Shown: one piece after another, positions 1-13,000 of the stretch | Layout of the letters: every line of letters starts with the position of its first letter | How positions within the stretch are numbered: the stretch's first letter is position 1 | Assembly (NCBI RefSeq): GCF_902459465.1 | Contig: NC_047068.1 | Coordinates: forward strand, 11,594,001-11,658,000 | Direction of reading: 5' to 3' | Length of the DNA: 64,000 nucleotides | Origin: Asterias rubens | Lineage: Eukaryota; Echinodermata; Asteroidea; Forcipulatida; Asteriidae | Position numbers and translations under genes: made by a program | Notes under the pieces: generated by a model | Database searches by the model: none | The model's input: the letters and a program-made list of their open reading frames with translations, nothing else | What the model was told of the DNA's origin: nothing

Positions 1-992
1 ATTGTCCTTTCCCAGAAAATTCATTTTGCATTTTTTCAAGTTATTTAATAATCTATATTCAGGCCTCTCCTAAGAATGCAAGCTTCTTATAAATAAGTTT
101 CAAGAAAGCACACAACCTCCAATTAACTTTAACGAGGCAACTCATTAGCTCAAAGAATCTGCATTTTGATTTGACCAAACTAAACTCAAGTGACATGTTT
201 TATTCGGACCAAAGCTGGAAAAACATTAAGGTTTTTTTTCTTCTTCAACAATCAATGAGAAAATGCATATGACGCACAGCACTATAATTATGCAAGTAGA
301 ACACCGAAATCACAAATTTAATGATTTAAGAGACTCTGCTGGGGAACTATTTTTTGTCTTTCTGTATTTGAATAATTGTAGCATAAATGACTGATAGCTG
401 TGGGAATAGATAATGTACAACAGGTGTTTTACTGATAAGATTTTGCAAGCTTTGAATTTCCGTCAACAAGGGTTTATGTTTATCAAGCTATGGACTAATT
501 AAAGAAACAAAGACTGTTAAACTCTGTTAAACTCTGCCACAAATAGAAGCTTCATTTCTCGAAGCTCAAAAACAGTTTTAAGATAACTGATATCTCTCTG
601 AAGAATCTTGGAACAACAATGTCAAAGATGAGGCTCTACTTGTGGGCCACTAAACAAGTCAAGTCTTGAGTAAATAATTTTATTATTTGTGCTTTGCTAA
701 GATGGAGTGATAAGATCAGGGACGAGGAATTAGATTTACTGGGCACTATAGTAGGAGCATCAAAACTCATTCACTGGGGACCACAACGTGGACGCAGCAA
801 GCTAGCGCAGATCCGGGCTTGCCCTGTAAGCAAAGAATGATTATATCAAGCGCAGAATTCAGCGGTAAGCAGAGCCATTGAAGTGGATGGTCAATCCTAA
901 CTATCTTTAGATCCTTACTCATTCTAAAAAACTTTAAGACCATATGGAAGCTCAACCCATGAATTGGTGGACTCTCAGTGGTATATACCTGG
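1..992. other. No gene recognised
   Basis: AT-rich DNA downstream of the WD40 gene, with no long frame and no repeat family that I can link to others in the window. Confidence 0.4.
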
Positions 993-1271
993 GCCTAATA
1001 GTTTCAATAGCGCTGCTTAGCGGCCGATTTTGTGCTTTCTGTCCAATTTCATAGCGCTGCTAACTGTTAGCACACGAAAAAGGCATGTTAACCTTCCGGT
1101 GCTTACCGCATGAAAAAAAATGACGTCACAATACAAATCCATGGAAAACGCGCAATATGGCCGACCAATTTTTCTGCTAACCTGTGAAATACGCTAAGGC
1201 TTCAGCAAATTTTTCTGCTAGAGTAAGCACGCAAATTTGCTTACCGTTAAGCAGCGCTATGAAATTGGGCC
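993..1271. repeat. Fold-back repeat C1 (ends GGGCCCAATTTCAT-like)
   Basis: Begins CCTGGGCCTAATAGTTTCAA and ends CTATGAAATTGGGCCCTGAT, so the ends are inverted repeats. The interior has GCCGATTTTGTGCTTTCTG and AATACAAATCCATGG, shared with copies near 16055, 34942 and 49850. Confidence 0.6.
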
Positions 1272-1367
1272 CTGATCCAATGCTAAGTATTTTTTTAAAT
1301 ATTTGTGCGGTTCTTAGTCCGACAGAATAAAACGTGCAATTATTGGCTTTTGATGGGTTTTCTGGTG

Positions 1368-1585
1368 TTTCATGGCCGAGCTGTTAACAGCACCACACTA
1401 AAGCTCACGTTTCTGATCAGCAGAATGGGTTCAATTCCTGTCCTTAAGGTGATGCTTGTGTCCTTGAGCAAGATACTTTACCATAATTGCTTTGTCCTTG
1501 GCATGGGCCACATAATAGGACTGGTGGTGTGCGTAAAAGAACCCATGACACTTATCCTGGTGTTTCTGGTTCACATAGCAATTTA
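1368..1585 (+). repeat. tRNA-derived SINE
   Basis: Box A-like TGGCCGAGCTG and box B GGTTCAATTCC (1428-1438) form a tRNA-like head. It is followed by the body TGTCCTTGAGCAAGATACTT and CGTAAAAGAACCCATGACAC, also seen at 9962 and 16750. Confidence 0.6.
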
Positions 1586-1765
1586 CAGGACCCAATTTCA
1601 GAAAATACTGCTAATTGCAAATTTCTTTGCTCAGCAAAAACTGAGTGAGGCACAAGTCACATCAATGTAAACTTTTTGCCTGGTAATCTGTTTCTGTTAA
1701 GCAATGCTTTTCTGCGCTGAGCAAGTTTTTTGTGCTTACATCCTTTATGAAATTGGGTCCAGGTT
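1586..1765. repeat. Fold-back repeat C2
   Basis: AGGACCCAATTTCAGAAAAT at one end and TTATGAAATTGGGTCCAGG at the other, with GCTAAGCA-type internal inverted repeats. Same family as 11297, 41558, 48230 and 51515. Confidence 0.55.
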
Positions 1766-3504
1766 TCCACCATGTTTGCGAGCTACAGTAATTAATTTCA
1801 CTCATCCTCGTTTTCACTAGAAAGTATGAAGAAATACAAAATTTAGAATGCCTTAGTTGGTATAACCACTAGTGGCTCTGAACTTGTCTACCACATTATA
1901 ACACTACTGTACATGTTTTTATGTGCAGGCCTACAGCCACCCCCCCCCCCAATCCCAACACAAGAAACTAACATGGTAGAGAGGCAGGAAGTTAACATAA
2001 AACCAAAAAAAGGCTTCTCTTTCTGCAGTACTTATCTATCACCATACAACAAAATCAGACAATAAAATCATTATGTCCACACTAAAAAAATGGAGCCAAC
2101 AGGTGGGCGCCTTCTGATTGGGCAGATGTTACCCATGGCAACAATCGATATCGCACTTCCAGTTGGTTCAATAGCCCACCCGTCATTACACATTCCACAT
2201 TCCACTAGATTTAACACACATGCTCCGCATGTACACAAGGACGGGGTCTTATAAACAAAAATATTATAAATGGAAGATGGCAAGGTCGGTGTTTTTATGC
2301 TGGCCTCATCAGATGCTTCACTCAATAATTATCCAATTTTGCGTTAATTGTAATCCGTTAACAAGACACATGTACATTGGTTTCGGATGTCAACCATGCT
2401 CCTTTTTATGATGTGACTTATTCTACATGAAAGCCACGTTCATGGATGGCTCGGCAAAGTTATTTGATGTGTTTTTGTAATTTATGGATAATTTTTAACT
2501 GGAAATAATTATAACTTGTCGTTTTAACTGGTAGATTTAGTTTATGGAGTCAACTGTACAACATTTGACAGAAAGTCTCAATAAGGTTTTACAATTGATT
2601 GACCCTAATTCCCTTGAGTTATTTACTATGGACTATTCATCAGTGCAACACAATCCAACTCCATATGGTAACTCAACCACCATACTGCTGATTATGTGAT
2701 CTCATGTAAAGCATAGTCAGTTTACTAGTGTGCAGTCCCAATAGTTCAAAAACCATTCAGTAACTCAACACCTAAACTGTTAAACTTGAGGTCGTTGGTT
2801 CACACCCTGCTCTAGTAAACTTTTTTCTGTTCAACCCAAATTTATGAAATATTTTTCCAGGCAGTATCTCCAAAGATCACCAAGGCAAATTTTGGAGATT
2901 CAAATTACCCTGGTATCCGATTGTAAATGCTGCAGCTAGAGATGCAATGGTACCAACTGCACCTCACTAAACAAAGCTGGATTCAACGCTTTGGTTAAAA
3001 TACTGTGAAACTCCGTTCCTGTTTTCTCAACAAGTAGGCACAGCACTTAACAAAAAGGTTGTAGGTGAATTTTTGTACTTTTCTTCAAAAGAAATTTGCC
3101 TGTAATTCAACATTATGTTGACAAAACCCAAACGACGACCCTAACTTTAAGATGAAATTCATGCTTTATAAAATCGAGCCAGGCTTCAAAATTCTTTGTG
3201 ATAAGCACAAGTATCAGTTACAGTAGGAAAGCTTCACCAACAGAGAGTTCTAAAGTCAATCAGACGGAACATTTTCCTTTCTTCCTCTTTGTTGGAGCGC
3301 TGTACTTGGTGTACGTATGTTTAACCCATTTAACGGACACAGATAGACAGATATGCACACTACTCCAGACATAGACAAACAGATTGTGAGGTAGGATCAA
3401 CATTACACAGATGCTGTACAAATACCCATTGACAAAAAAAAGGCTCTGGAAATCCCGAAAAGAGTAAACGCTTTGGGTGCATGTTTGATACCATTCAACA
3501 TCTC
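1766..3504. other. No gene recognised
   Basis: Contains a short C tract near 1940-1950 and otherwise unremarkable AT-rich sequence. Short overlapping frames on both strands at 2071-2411 show no recognisable domain. Confidence 0.4.
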
Positions 3505-3735
3505 ATCATGCTTGCTTGCTTACTTGCTTGCTTCGTAAAGTTGGGGAGGTAGTGATTTCTGCTCTACCAGACAGGTTTCTGATGGATGATACCCAAGCCT
3601 ATATCCCTATGGACTGTAAAGGGGGTAACCCTGTTTCAGCCCTAGGAGTAGGTGGCAACAGCCTCTGGTTTGTAGCCAACACGTTAAAGTGGCCTTCAGG
3701 CCTTGTGTGTCTGGCGACCTTTGAAAATTTGTAAA
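3505..3735 (+). repeat. Dispersed repeat beginning CTTGCTTGC
   Basis: Shares CTCTACCAG, a GTAACC(C/T)TGTT motif, GGAGTAGGTGGCAA and AGTGGCCTTCA...CCTTGTGTGTCT with 12650-12810. The 72-codon frame inside it is therefore repeat-derived. Confidence 0.55.
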
Positions 3736-3921
3736 AATAAAAATGCGGCCATCTTTACCATTTACATTAATTTAACCAAGGCTGTACAACTAGTCTGGTT
3801 CCTGCTTGGTACAATGAGAATAAGCTTTCATTATCACTACAGCACAAAGGGAACATGGCAGAGTTAGCGACAGGATGATTAATGTCTGTGGTCTACTTAC
3901 AAGAAGGAAAGTCTGTTGTTG

Positions 3922-4041
3922 CTATGCCAACTGAGCGAGTTTAATGATTGGAGATGCGCCAGCCACTGCGATGAATCTTCCTCCGTCGGTGCTGTCCAAG
4001 GCTTGAACCGTCTTGCCGTTAAGATCCACAACACCAAGAAC
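3922..4041 (-). CDS. WD40 gene coding exon 7 (C-terminus and stop)
   Basis: 120 nt including the stop TAG, entered in phase 0 after acceptor TTTTCTAG. It encodes VLGVVDLNGKTVQALDSTDG and the closing strand IAVAGASPIIKLAQLA. It is separated from exon 6 by an 8.8 kb intron full of MITEs and a 22-bp minisatellite. Confidence 0.85.
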   Translation of the reverse strand, partial: VLGVVDLNGKTVQALDSTDGGRFIAVAGASPIIKLAQLA

Positions 4042-7000
4042 CTAGAAAAGAAAGTTAACAGAATAACATTCTTAGGCTTTCCATCATGACAAAAGCTATT
4101 ATTAGTTGACCGAAAAGCTTACACCCACTTCAGACAGGTGCTCCAGATTCGCGCTGAACAAAATTCTGAAATACAGAAAAAATTTGACGTCTGAGACAAT
4201 CAGGAGTGACTGGGTGTGCTAGAAGTTCAATAATCAACTGTTGCAGTTGTTCAGAACGACTCTGGAGCGCTTTGGTTTTGCGTTAATAAATTATGAATTT
4301 TATTTAAAAAATATAAAATGATGGCTTGGTCCTTTATAATGCGGCCTCGCTGGTTTTATAGGCCCTTTAAAGACCTCCGTGCCTGCTCTGTTATTCCCTT
4401 TTGAACAGTACATGACATTACTGTTCTTTATTTTGTACAAACCGTAATAAACAAACAGAAAAATTTAATTGTATTGCATTTGACCTGTAGGAGACCCCCT
4501 TCTTATTTGAAGGCCTCTTAGAAAATCGCTCCACTCAAAATGGTGTCAAAAAAAGAGGTCATTCACTGCCTGATTGGCTACTCGTATGCAAAACAGAAAT
4601 GAATATTCATAATGATCTTGATGACAATTTGTTGTATAGGGTTACTCCGGAAGTCACATGAGACAGGAAATTCTTGATTTGTGATTACAAATCTAACCGA
4701 CTGACCGACTGTTTTTAATCACATTCTGCAATTAGTGCCGAAAATCCAATAAACTAGTAGATTAGAGATTTTGTTCAAAGGGTATTTATCCAACCTACTT
4801 TTATGTTGATTCTGAATGATCAGACTTGTAAAATAGTTTAAAGGGAAGGTACACGTTTGGTAATTACTCAAAACAAATAATAACTTTAAAACTGACTTGG
4901 TAAAGAGCATTGGAGAGCTGTTGGTAGTATAAAACATTGTGGGAAATGACTCCCTATGAAGTAACGTAGTTTTTGAGAAAGAGGTAATTTCTCACTAAAA
5001 TAATAAAATACTTCTAGCTAGAAGTCTTTTATTCCTATCTGAAAGCACACAAATTCGTCCAACAAGGGTGTTTTTTCTTTCATCATTTTACATATGCATA
5101 AAATAACAAACCTGTGAAAAGTTGGACTCAATTGATCATAAGTTGCAAGAGAATAATGGAAGAAAAAACAGCCTTGTTTCACAATTTGGTGTGCTTTCAA
5201 TTGCCTAAAAAAGGGGTTCGAGCCTGAAGATTTGTAATATTTTGAAAAGAAATTACTTCCCCTCAAAAACTGTTGCTACTTCAGAGAGAGCCGTTTCACA
5301 CAATGTTGTATACTATCAACAGCTGTCCATTGCTCGTTACCAAGTAAGTGTTCATACTAACGATTATTTTAAGTAATTACCAATAGTGTCCACTGCCTTT
5401 AAATCTTGCATCCTGTGAATCTTAATCCCCATTCTTATGATGATCCAAGTAGACATCAATAAATCATTCACAATTGTTATTCCAATTATTCTGTGTAATC
5501 ACCATGTAGTTCATTAATCAGGGATGAGATCGGATGAAAGTGGAAATTGCTGAAAATGGCTTCTTTTGCTGGCCTAAGTTTCCCCTTACTCTAGACCAAG
5601 AACCTCTCAGAGGTTTACAACTTTACAGACTCTGTGCAATCAGGAAAATAAACTACAGATTTGAACACAATGTGGACTATTTCTTTCTCCCGTTGTTGAT
5701 TTACAAAAATCCATATTTTTACAAGACACCACCTATAACATCACAAGGCTGGACCGCCACTTTAAGGTGAGACCTTAGAAATTTAACAGATTTTGGCTGT
5801 TTACTCACGGGTCACCAGGGGCACGATGACACCTATTCCAAGGGCTGAAACTATTCTGTAAGGATGTAGGATGCTGTACTTCTCTCAAGAAAATTTGAAG
5901 GATCAAGGAGATTTTGAGAAAATCCCCAAATTAGGAAAAGCCTGAAAAATCATACATTACTTTACTCTTTTATTTTTGGAAAAAATATCTGAATATTAGT
6001 AATCATAAAACAGAACTTTCGCTATGATTTTATTTTTGCTTTGTTTTTGGATACTATGTTACTACAAGTGAAATACTTGAAAATGTCTCTTCAGGTCATG
6101 ACCTTTGAGATGACCTTTTAGGTGAGTGAAAGTAGGATGAGCAGCTGTTTGTTGGCATTTTGGGACAAGCCACTTCCACTAAGCAGAAAATACTTCTTGA
6201 AAAAATTCTGCTAAGCAAGAAAGTAAGCAGGGGATGACTCATATGTCATATCTTGGTAATACATTAGCTTGTACATGATCATGGCAAGAATCTTGTATTT
6301 ATTTATCAGGCCTGGAAATTAATTTTCGAGAGGATAAGGCTGATTTCATTGGAGAGCACTTCCATTATATGTAAACTTTTGAAAGGGCACCGAGGCCAAA
6401 ACCAAGGGCAACAGAGGCTACGGCCTCAGTGGCCTCCAAGTAATTCAAGGCATGCTATAGCACAAGCACCCTGTCACCAGTTGGTCCAAATTGGACAGGC
6501 AGAGTCAAAAACCTCAGATTCAGTTTCAACAGCCTGCCCTCACCTCACGAATGAAAACCACTGCACTGTCACTTGTGCGTACAGCTTGAGAGAGCCCATT
6601 AAAACAAGCAGTGAAATATAAGAAATATTGTTTGTGTACAATGTGTAGGTGTCACAATTTGCAAGATTTCTTGCCAGCGATGACAGATCAGAGCAAGTAA
6701 TATCATCAACAACCCAAAGAGCAAAAAGTCTTGCCTTTCGTTCCAAGAATGCTGTCACAAATTGAGGTTATGCAAACGAGAGATGACAAACAACCTGGAA
6801 GTAAATAAGATACTGTGTTTTTCTTGAAGATGTATTTTCTAGGTTTATCCCTGCCTGAGCTCCCAGTCAATTGTGTGGGAGTATTTTTCATGGGTTAACC
6901 TTTTGTGGATCGGCAGAGAGGTGTTTTGGATATTCATCAAATACTAGGAGCACTTAGCTACTCCCACATTATTCCCAACAAAGTGTAAGCGACGACAACG

Positions 7001-10000
7001 TAGATATCTGATATTTCATGATATTGACAGACTAGCGTCTGGGAATAATGCATTATTTGGTATTATCTGACATTTAGTGTTTTTATTCAACACCCATATT
7101 GTCGCGCTTCGCTCCTCATTGTAACGTCACGTAAACCTATACTCATGTCTATCAGGATCATAACAAAAACCTGACGGACAAAAAAAAGACTTTCAAGTGG
7201 TTATCGCAATACTCCGTAACAAGAAAAAAAAATACGATAAAAATAGAAATTCCTATAATAAGAAATGTGCTAAATCCATCACAACAGACACTCATTATGA
7301 TGTAGTAATCTGTTTATACATTTGTTTTTTTGTTATAGATTTAGATCATTGACCTGAACCAGGCTGTGGAAGATAGGGCGGTTCATTTTTTGTATAATGA
7401 CAGCTATGATTAGAAAATGATTGTTTAAAGGCAACAGACATTATTGATGTTTACTCAAAATAGTCGTTAGCATAAAACCCTACTTTGTAACGAGTAATGG
7501 GGAGAGGTTGATAGCATAAAACATTGTGAGAAACAGCTCCCTCTGAAGTAACATACATGTAGCTTTGAGAAAGAGGTAATTTCTCTCTCAAATAATAATA
7601 GACTTCAGGCCTTAAGCCTTTTTTAGGCATCTGAAATCACACAAATTTGTCACGTGTCATGACACTGCGAAACGACCGGAAACAATGGGTGATTTCCCGT
7701 TATTTTAGCCCGACTCCGTTGACCAATTGAGCCTAAATTTTCACAGGTTTGTTATTTTATATATAAGTTGTGATACACGAAGTGTGGGCCTTGGACAATA
7801 CTGTTAACCGAAAGCGTCCAAAGGCTTTAACTGCATTAAAACCTACATTATGCTCTTTTAAAATGTACAAACAAATTTTAAATAGACCTCAAGTGAAGAC
7901 GAGTAACCAGTCCTAACTTAGGAAGGGTTCAATGTGTCCAACGCCTTTGGATACAGAACTGAACCCGTCCTAAGTCCTAAGATTAATCCTAAGTGAGGAA
8001 GAGTTTGGTGAAATCGACGGCAGGGGCAACAAACAACTCCTTTGCTTGATCGCATCACAAAACTCTAATCCCACAAACCAAAAGTGAAAGTACATGTAGT
8101 TGATATGTCTATCTCCACTTCCTTCATAGTTTCATTCAATATATTTGTTCAAAATAACAGATTCAACAAAGACTGGCAAGGCAAGGTATCATATCGCATT
8201 TGTTGTTGGACTTGGAGTAATAAAAAAAAAAGAATTTTGAAACGTTTGTCACGCAGAGCCAACAATACTTGTGTGCAGAGTTTCTTTTTGAAATAAACTT
8301 TCAATTGAAACAGCAATAGTTAGGGGAGGTACATGTAGGGAATGTGGGGGGGGGGGTTGATATACAATCTCTTAAAGCCATTGGACACTTTCGGTACAGA
8401 AAAAAAAAAAGTTCACAGATTTACAAATAACTTGCAGGGTTTACAGAAGGTAGTGGTGAATGACTTCTCTTGAAATATTACTCCATGAAATGCTTTACTT
8501 TTTGAGAAAACAGTAAAACAATATCAATTCTCGAAATTGAGAATTACGGATTTATTTTAAACACATGTCATGACTCGGCAAAACATGCGGTTTTCCAGTT
8601 ATTTTCTCCCGACTCCGATGACCGATTGAGCCTAAATTTTCACAGGTTTGTTATTTTATATATAAGTTGTGATACACGAAGTGTGGGCCTTGGACAATAC
8701 TGTTTACCGAAAGGGTCCAATGGCTTTAAAAAGCAACTACTCAAAGAAAAACGAAATTGAGATCTTTTATTGACACCCCCTCGCTGTAACACCCACTCGT
8801 TGGCTTCATTGGCTTCAACCTACTTTACTAAATAATCCCCAACTTATAGACTCCATAGTAGCACTTTTCCCAACAGTCTTAAACAATGACTAATAAAAGT
8901 GCACCTCGCTAGTTTATACTCCCACGAGGAGCCCTGGGAGGTTTGTAACTAACAAGGCACAAGTTATAGGTTGCCAAGAGCTAGTACAATGATTGCCATG
9001 AGTTTGTCCATTGGTTGCCATGGAATAGTTCACTGGTTACCACAGGCTTGTATGTAGGTTACCATGAGCTAGTACACTGGTTGCCATGAGTTTATTCATT
9101 GGTTGCCATGGGATAGTTCACTGGTTACCACAGGCTTGTATATAGGTTACCATGAGCTAGTACACTGGTTGCCATGAGTTTGTTCATTGGTTGCCATGGG
9201 GTAGTTCACTGGTTACCACATGCTAGTTTATAGGTTACCATGGGCTAGTACACTGGTTGCCATGAGTTTGTTCATTGGTTGCCATGGGGTAGTTCACTGG
9301 TTACCACAGGCTAGTTTATAGGTTACCATGGGCTAGTACACTGGTTGCCATGGACCCATACAGTGATTGCCCTGGGATAGTACATTAGTTTCAATGGACT
9401 GGTAAATTGGTTGCCATGGGCTAGAAAAGTGGTTGCTATGGGTTAGTTCATTCACCACAGGCTAGTTCATAGGTTGCTATGGGCTGTTACACTGGTTGCC
9501 ATTTGATAGAACATTAGTTGCCATGGACTAGTTCACTGGTTGCTTTGTGTTAGAACATACTGCCTTGGGATACATATTTGTTGTTGTGTCTGTTTCCTTT
9601 CATTTTGTTTTTGGGTTTTACTGGCCCTGACTTCCAGCAGGGTGGATACATGTCAAGTCTTTATTATTACTGTTGTTATTATTGGTATGTGTGTACTTTG
9701 TATTGTATTTAGTGCACAGCCTGTCATCATGGTCATATTCTATTACTCCATATGGAAATTAAAAATAATCGCTTATAATTTTTTATAAAACCTAAGCTCG
9801 GGTTTACCCTTCGAGAACACGTTCACGGTTTAATCATTAATAACAATCAAAATAAATAGTGCAACTGTAACTTCCACACAAATACGTGTTGCCTTCATTT
9901 ACATGGCCTGTTTTTCAATTGTTTGTTTTGAGTCAGTATAAGCCTTCTTTCATATGGTGTGTTTGTGGCATAGCGGTTAAGAGCACCGAACTCAAGCTCT

Positions 10001-13000
10001 GATCAGCAGAGTGTTTGGGTTCAAGTCCCAGTCTTGGCACCTTTGTCTTTTAAAGCCATTGGACACTTTCTGAACAGAACAAAAATTTAAAGTTCACAAA
10101 TTTACAAATAAATTACAGGGTTTACAGAAGGTAATGGTGAAAGACTTTTTGAGAAAACATTAAAACAGTTATCAATTCCCGATATTTAACAGATTTATTT
10201 TAAACACATGTCATGATACAGCGAAACGTGCAGAAACAAGGATGGGTTTTCCTGTTATTTTATCCCGACTCCGATGACCGATTGAGCCTAAATTTTCACA
10301 GGTTTGTTATTTTATATATTAGTTGTGATACACGGAGTGTGGGCCTTTGGACAATACTGTTTACCGATGTTTGGCGATTGCTTTAAGGAAGACACATAAC
10401 CATGATGCTTTTGATGGGATGTAAAGCTGTTGGTTATGTGAGTTATGCCATAATTGTAAAAGAACCAAGTACACTTATTGAAAAGAGAATGGGTTCGCCC
10501 CGGTGTTCCTGGTTTGATTGGCAGCATATTGCACCATAGTTCCTTGTAAACCATTGCATGGTGCCATCCCTGTGTTTCTGGTTTGATTGGCAGCATATTG
10601 CGCCACAGCACCTTGTAAACCATTACATGGTGCTATGTAAAATGAGTAGGTCTCATACTTCAAACGTAGTCGCACTTGCAGGAAAAAAAACTGAATGTTG
10701 TTGTTTCTTATAAGAAAAGCACAAAGTATTTAAACCCATCTTTTGTTGAGTACAACACCTGTAGGTTTGAGTGGCAGATTAAATTGTCAGGTTTGATAAT
10801 TATTGTAACCACAATGAGATAAAAGGATATGATTTGAAATAAAAATTAATTAACCACGCCAAATCTTTAAAAGAGATTATGGAACTTCCGTCATCAATTG
10901 ATAACTTTTTTTTTTTAAGGAAACAAAATATACTTGATATCCAAAATTAACTTTCAGGCATTCAAACAGCAGCTACAACCTGAGCTACTAGACATGTTTG
11001 TGTGTCTGCATTATATGTGGTCCAATTTCACAATTGGAGTTATTGGTGATTAATTATAAATTGTAAAATATCCTTAAATTATTGTTAATGGCTTAATTTT
11101 ATTATCTTCTTTACCAACAATTTGAAAAACTAAAAGCACAGATGTTTAGCATGGGTTCCAAGAAAGTCTGGATCATTATAGGTTTAAAATGTGGGCCTTT
11201 TTACCTTTTAAATGCGATGAGAACATTTCCTAAAGAGTTTGTACGTCTTAACCAAGATGCTGGAATGTGTTTAGATCAAAACAACATGAACAGACCAGGG
11301 CCCATCAATTTCAAGAGCTGCGTTAAGTATGAAAATAAGCTAAGCAAATCAAAAATTCTGCTAATCAGAAAACAGTCACCAGCCAAAATACCATCTCACA
11401 TGTTCAGTGAGTCACTGGTACCCTGCTCATTATTGCTCAGCAGGGATTTTTTAAACAGCTTTTTCTGCTGAAGCAGCTGTATGAAACTGGGCCCAGTGCT
11501 TGCCGAATTAATAAGTTCTTACACCTAAAGAGGGCGCTATTTCAACCAATGGTGATACTAAAATCTATCATTTACAAGAGAGTCAGGAGAGGGCGCTATT
11601 GCATTTGACTAGTTGTACTCATTTAAGAAAACATAATTAACTTTGGACCTACTGTATTCTCACAAAATATTTGACTGACATTTAAACCCTAGCAGTATTT
11701 CTTGAATTATAATCAGCCATCTGTGTGTTCAATAAGTAAAATCTGATGCAGCAGTTGCCGGTGTCCCAGAGAAATCTGTCCGCCAGAGATTCCCCCATAC
11801 ATGAAATTAATGTGGGCTGAAGGATCGGAGGATGATTCAAAAGAGGGCGCTGTCAGAAGAAGTTTGTACAGAGTTTGCCATGTGGGGGGGGGGAGACACA
11901 TAATCTCAGGGGGGAACGAATCCCATCTTTAACAATCAACGGACATAGTTTGACACAGGCTTTTTAATAGAAATGCAATTGAGAGAATGGTGTGTGTAGT
12001 TGTTTGTGTCTACATTTGAAATTGTTTGTGTCTACAACGTCAGGCCCATATATCGTTGACAGCGATGGTCATCATCTGCACTGATCTATTGTTGCATCAA
12101 AAGGGTTGCTTACTAAAATGGCGTTGGTGCCCTTTTCAAATTTCAGCCAGAGTTCCCCATCTTGGGCCATCAGCACTCTTAGGTTGTGTACACTGGAAAT
12201 TTAGAATGTTATGAACCACAAGGGAAAATCCCAAATTTGTAAAAATTTACCCAGTCAGTTTTTCTCTAGTGTGGTTTATAACTTCACATTTTAAAGGTAC
12301 TGGGATGGACACTATTGGTAATTGACAAAGACCAGTCTTCTCACTTGGTGTATCTCAACATATGCTCAATTGGTGTTCTATGTTCTGAGATATTAATGAA
12401 AGAAAAAACACCCTGGTCACACGAAGTTGTGTGCTTTCAGATGCTTGATTTCGAGACCTCAAATTCTAAATCTGAGGTCTCAAAATCAAATTTGTGGCAA
12501 ATTACTTCCAACTCGATACTACATCACTTCAGAGGGAGCCGTTTCTCACAATGTTTTATACGATCAACCTCTCCCCATTACTCGTAATCAGGAAAGGTTT
12601 TATGCTAATAATGATTTTGAGTAATTACCACTAAACCATGATTGCCTCGTAAAAGTTAAGGAGGTAGTGCTTTTTGCTCTACCAGCCTTGCTTCACTTCA
12701 CTGTAACGGGGTAACCTTGTTGCAGTCCTAAGGAGTAGGTGGCAAAGGCCCCCTGAAAAAATAGTTGACCACATTTTGAAGTGGCCTTCAAACCTTGTGT
12801 GTCTTTCGACTTGCAATCAAAAATAATTTTAAAACATAAACTTGTATAAGTCTCCTACCTTATTGGTGGTTCTGTTAATTGCCTGAGCACTGCACATTCC
12901 ACTCCCTCCTGCAACCACAACATTGCTGTCACAAAACTGGGCACAGTACAGGAACTCTCCAGATTTATCACTGCCGGAGAGGGGGACAGACTGCTCAAGT

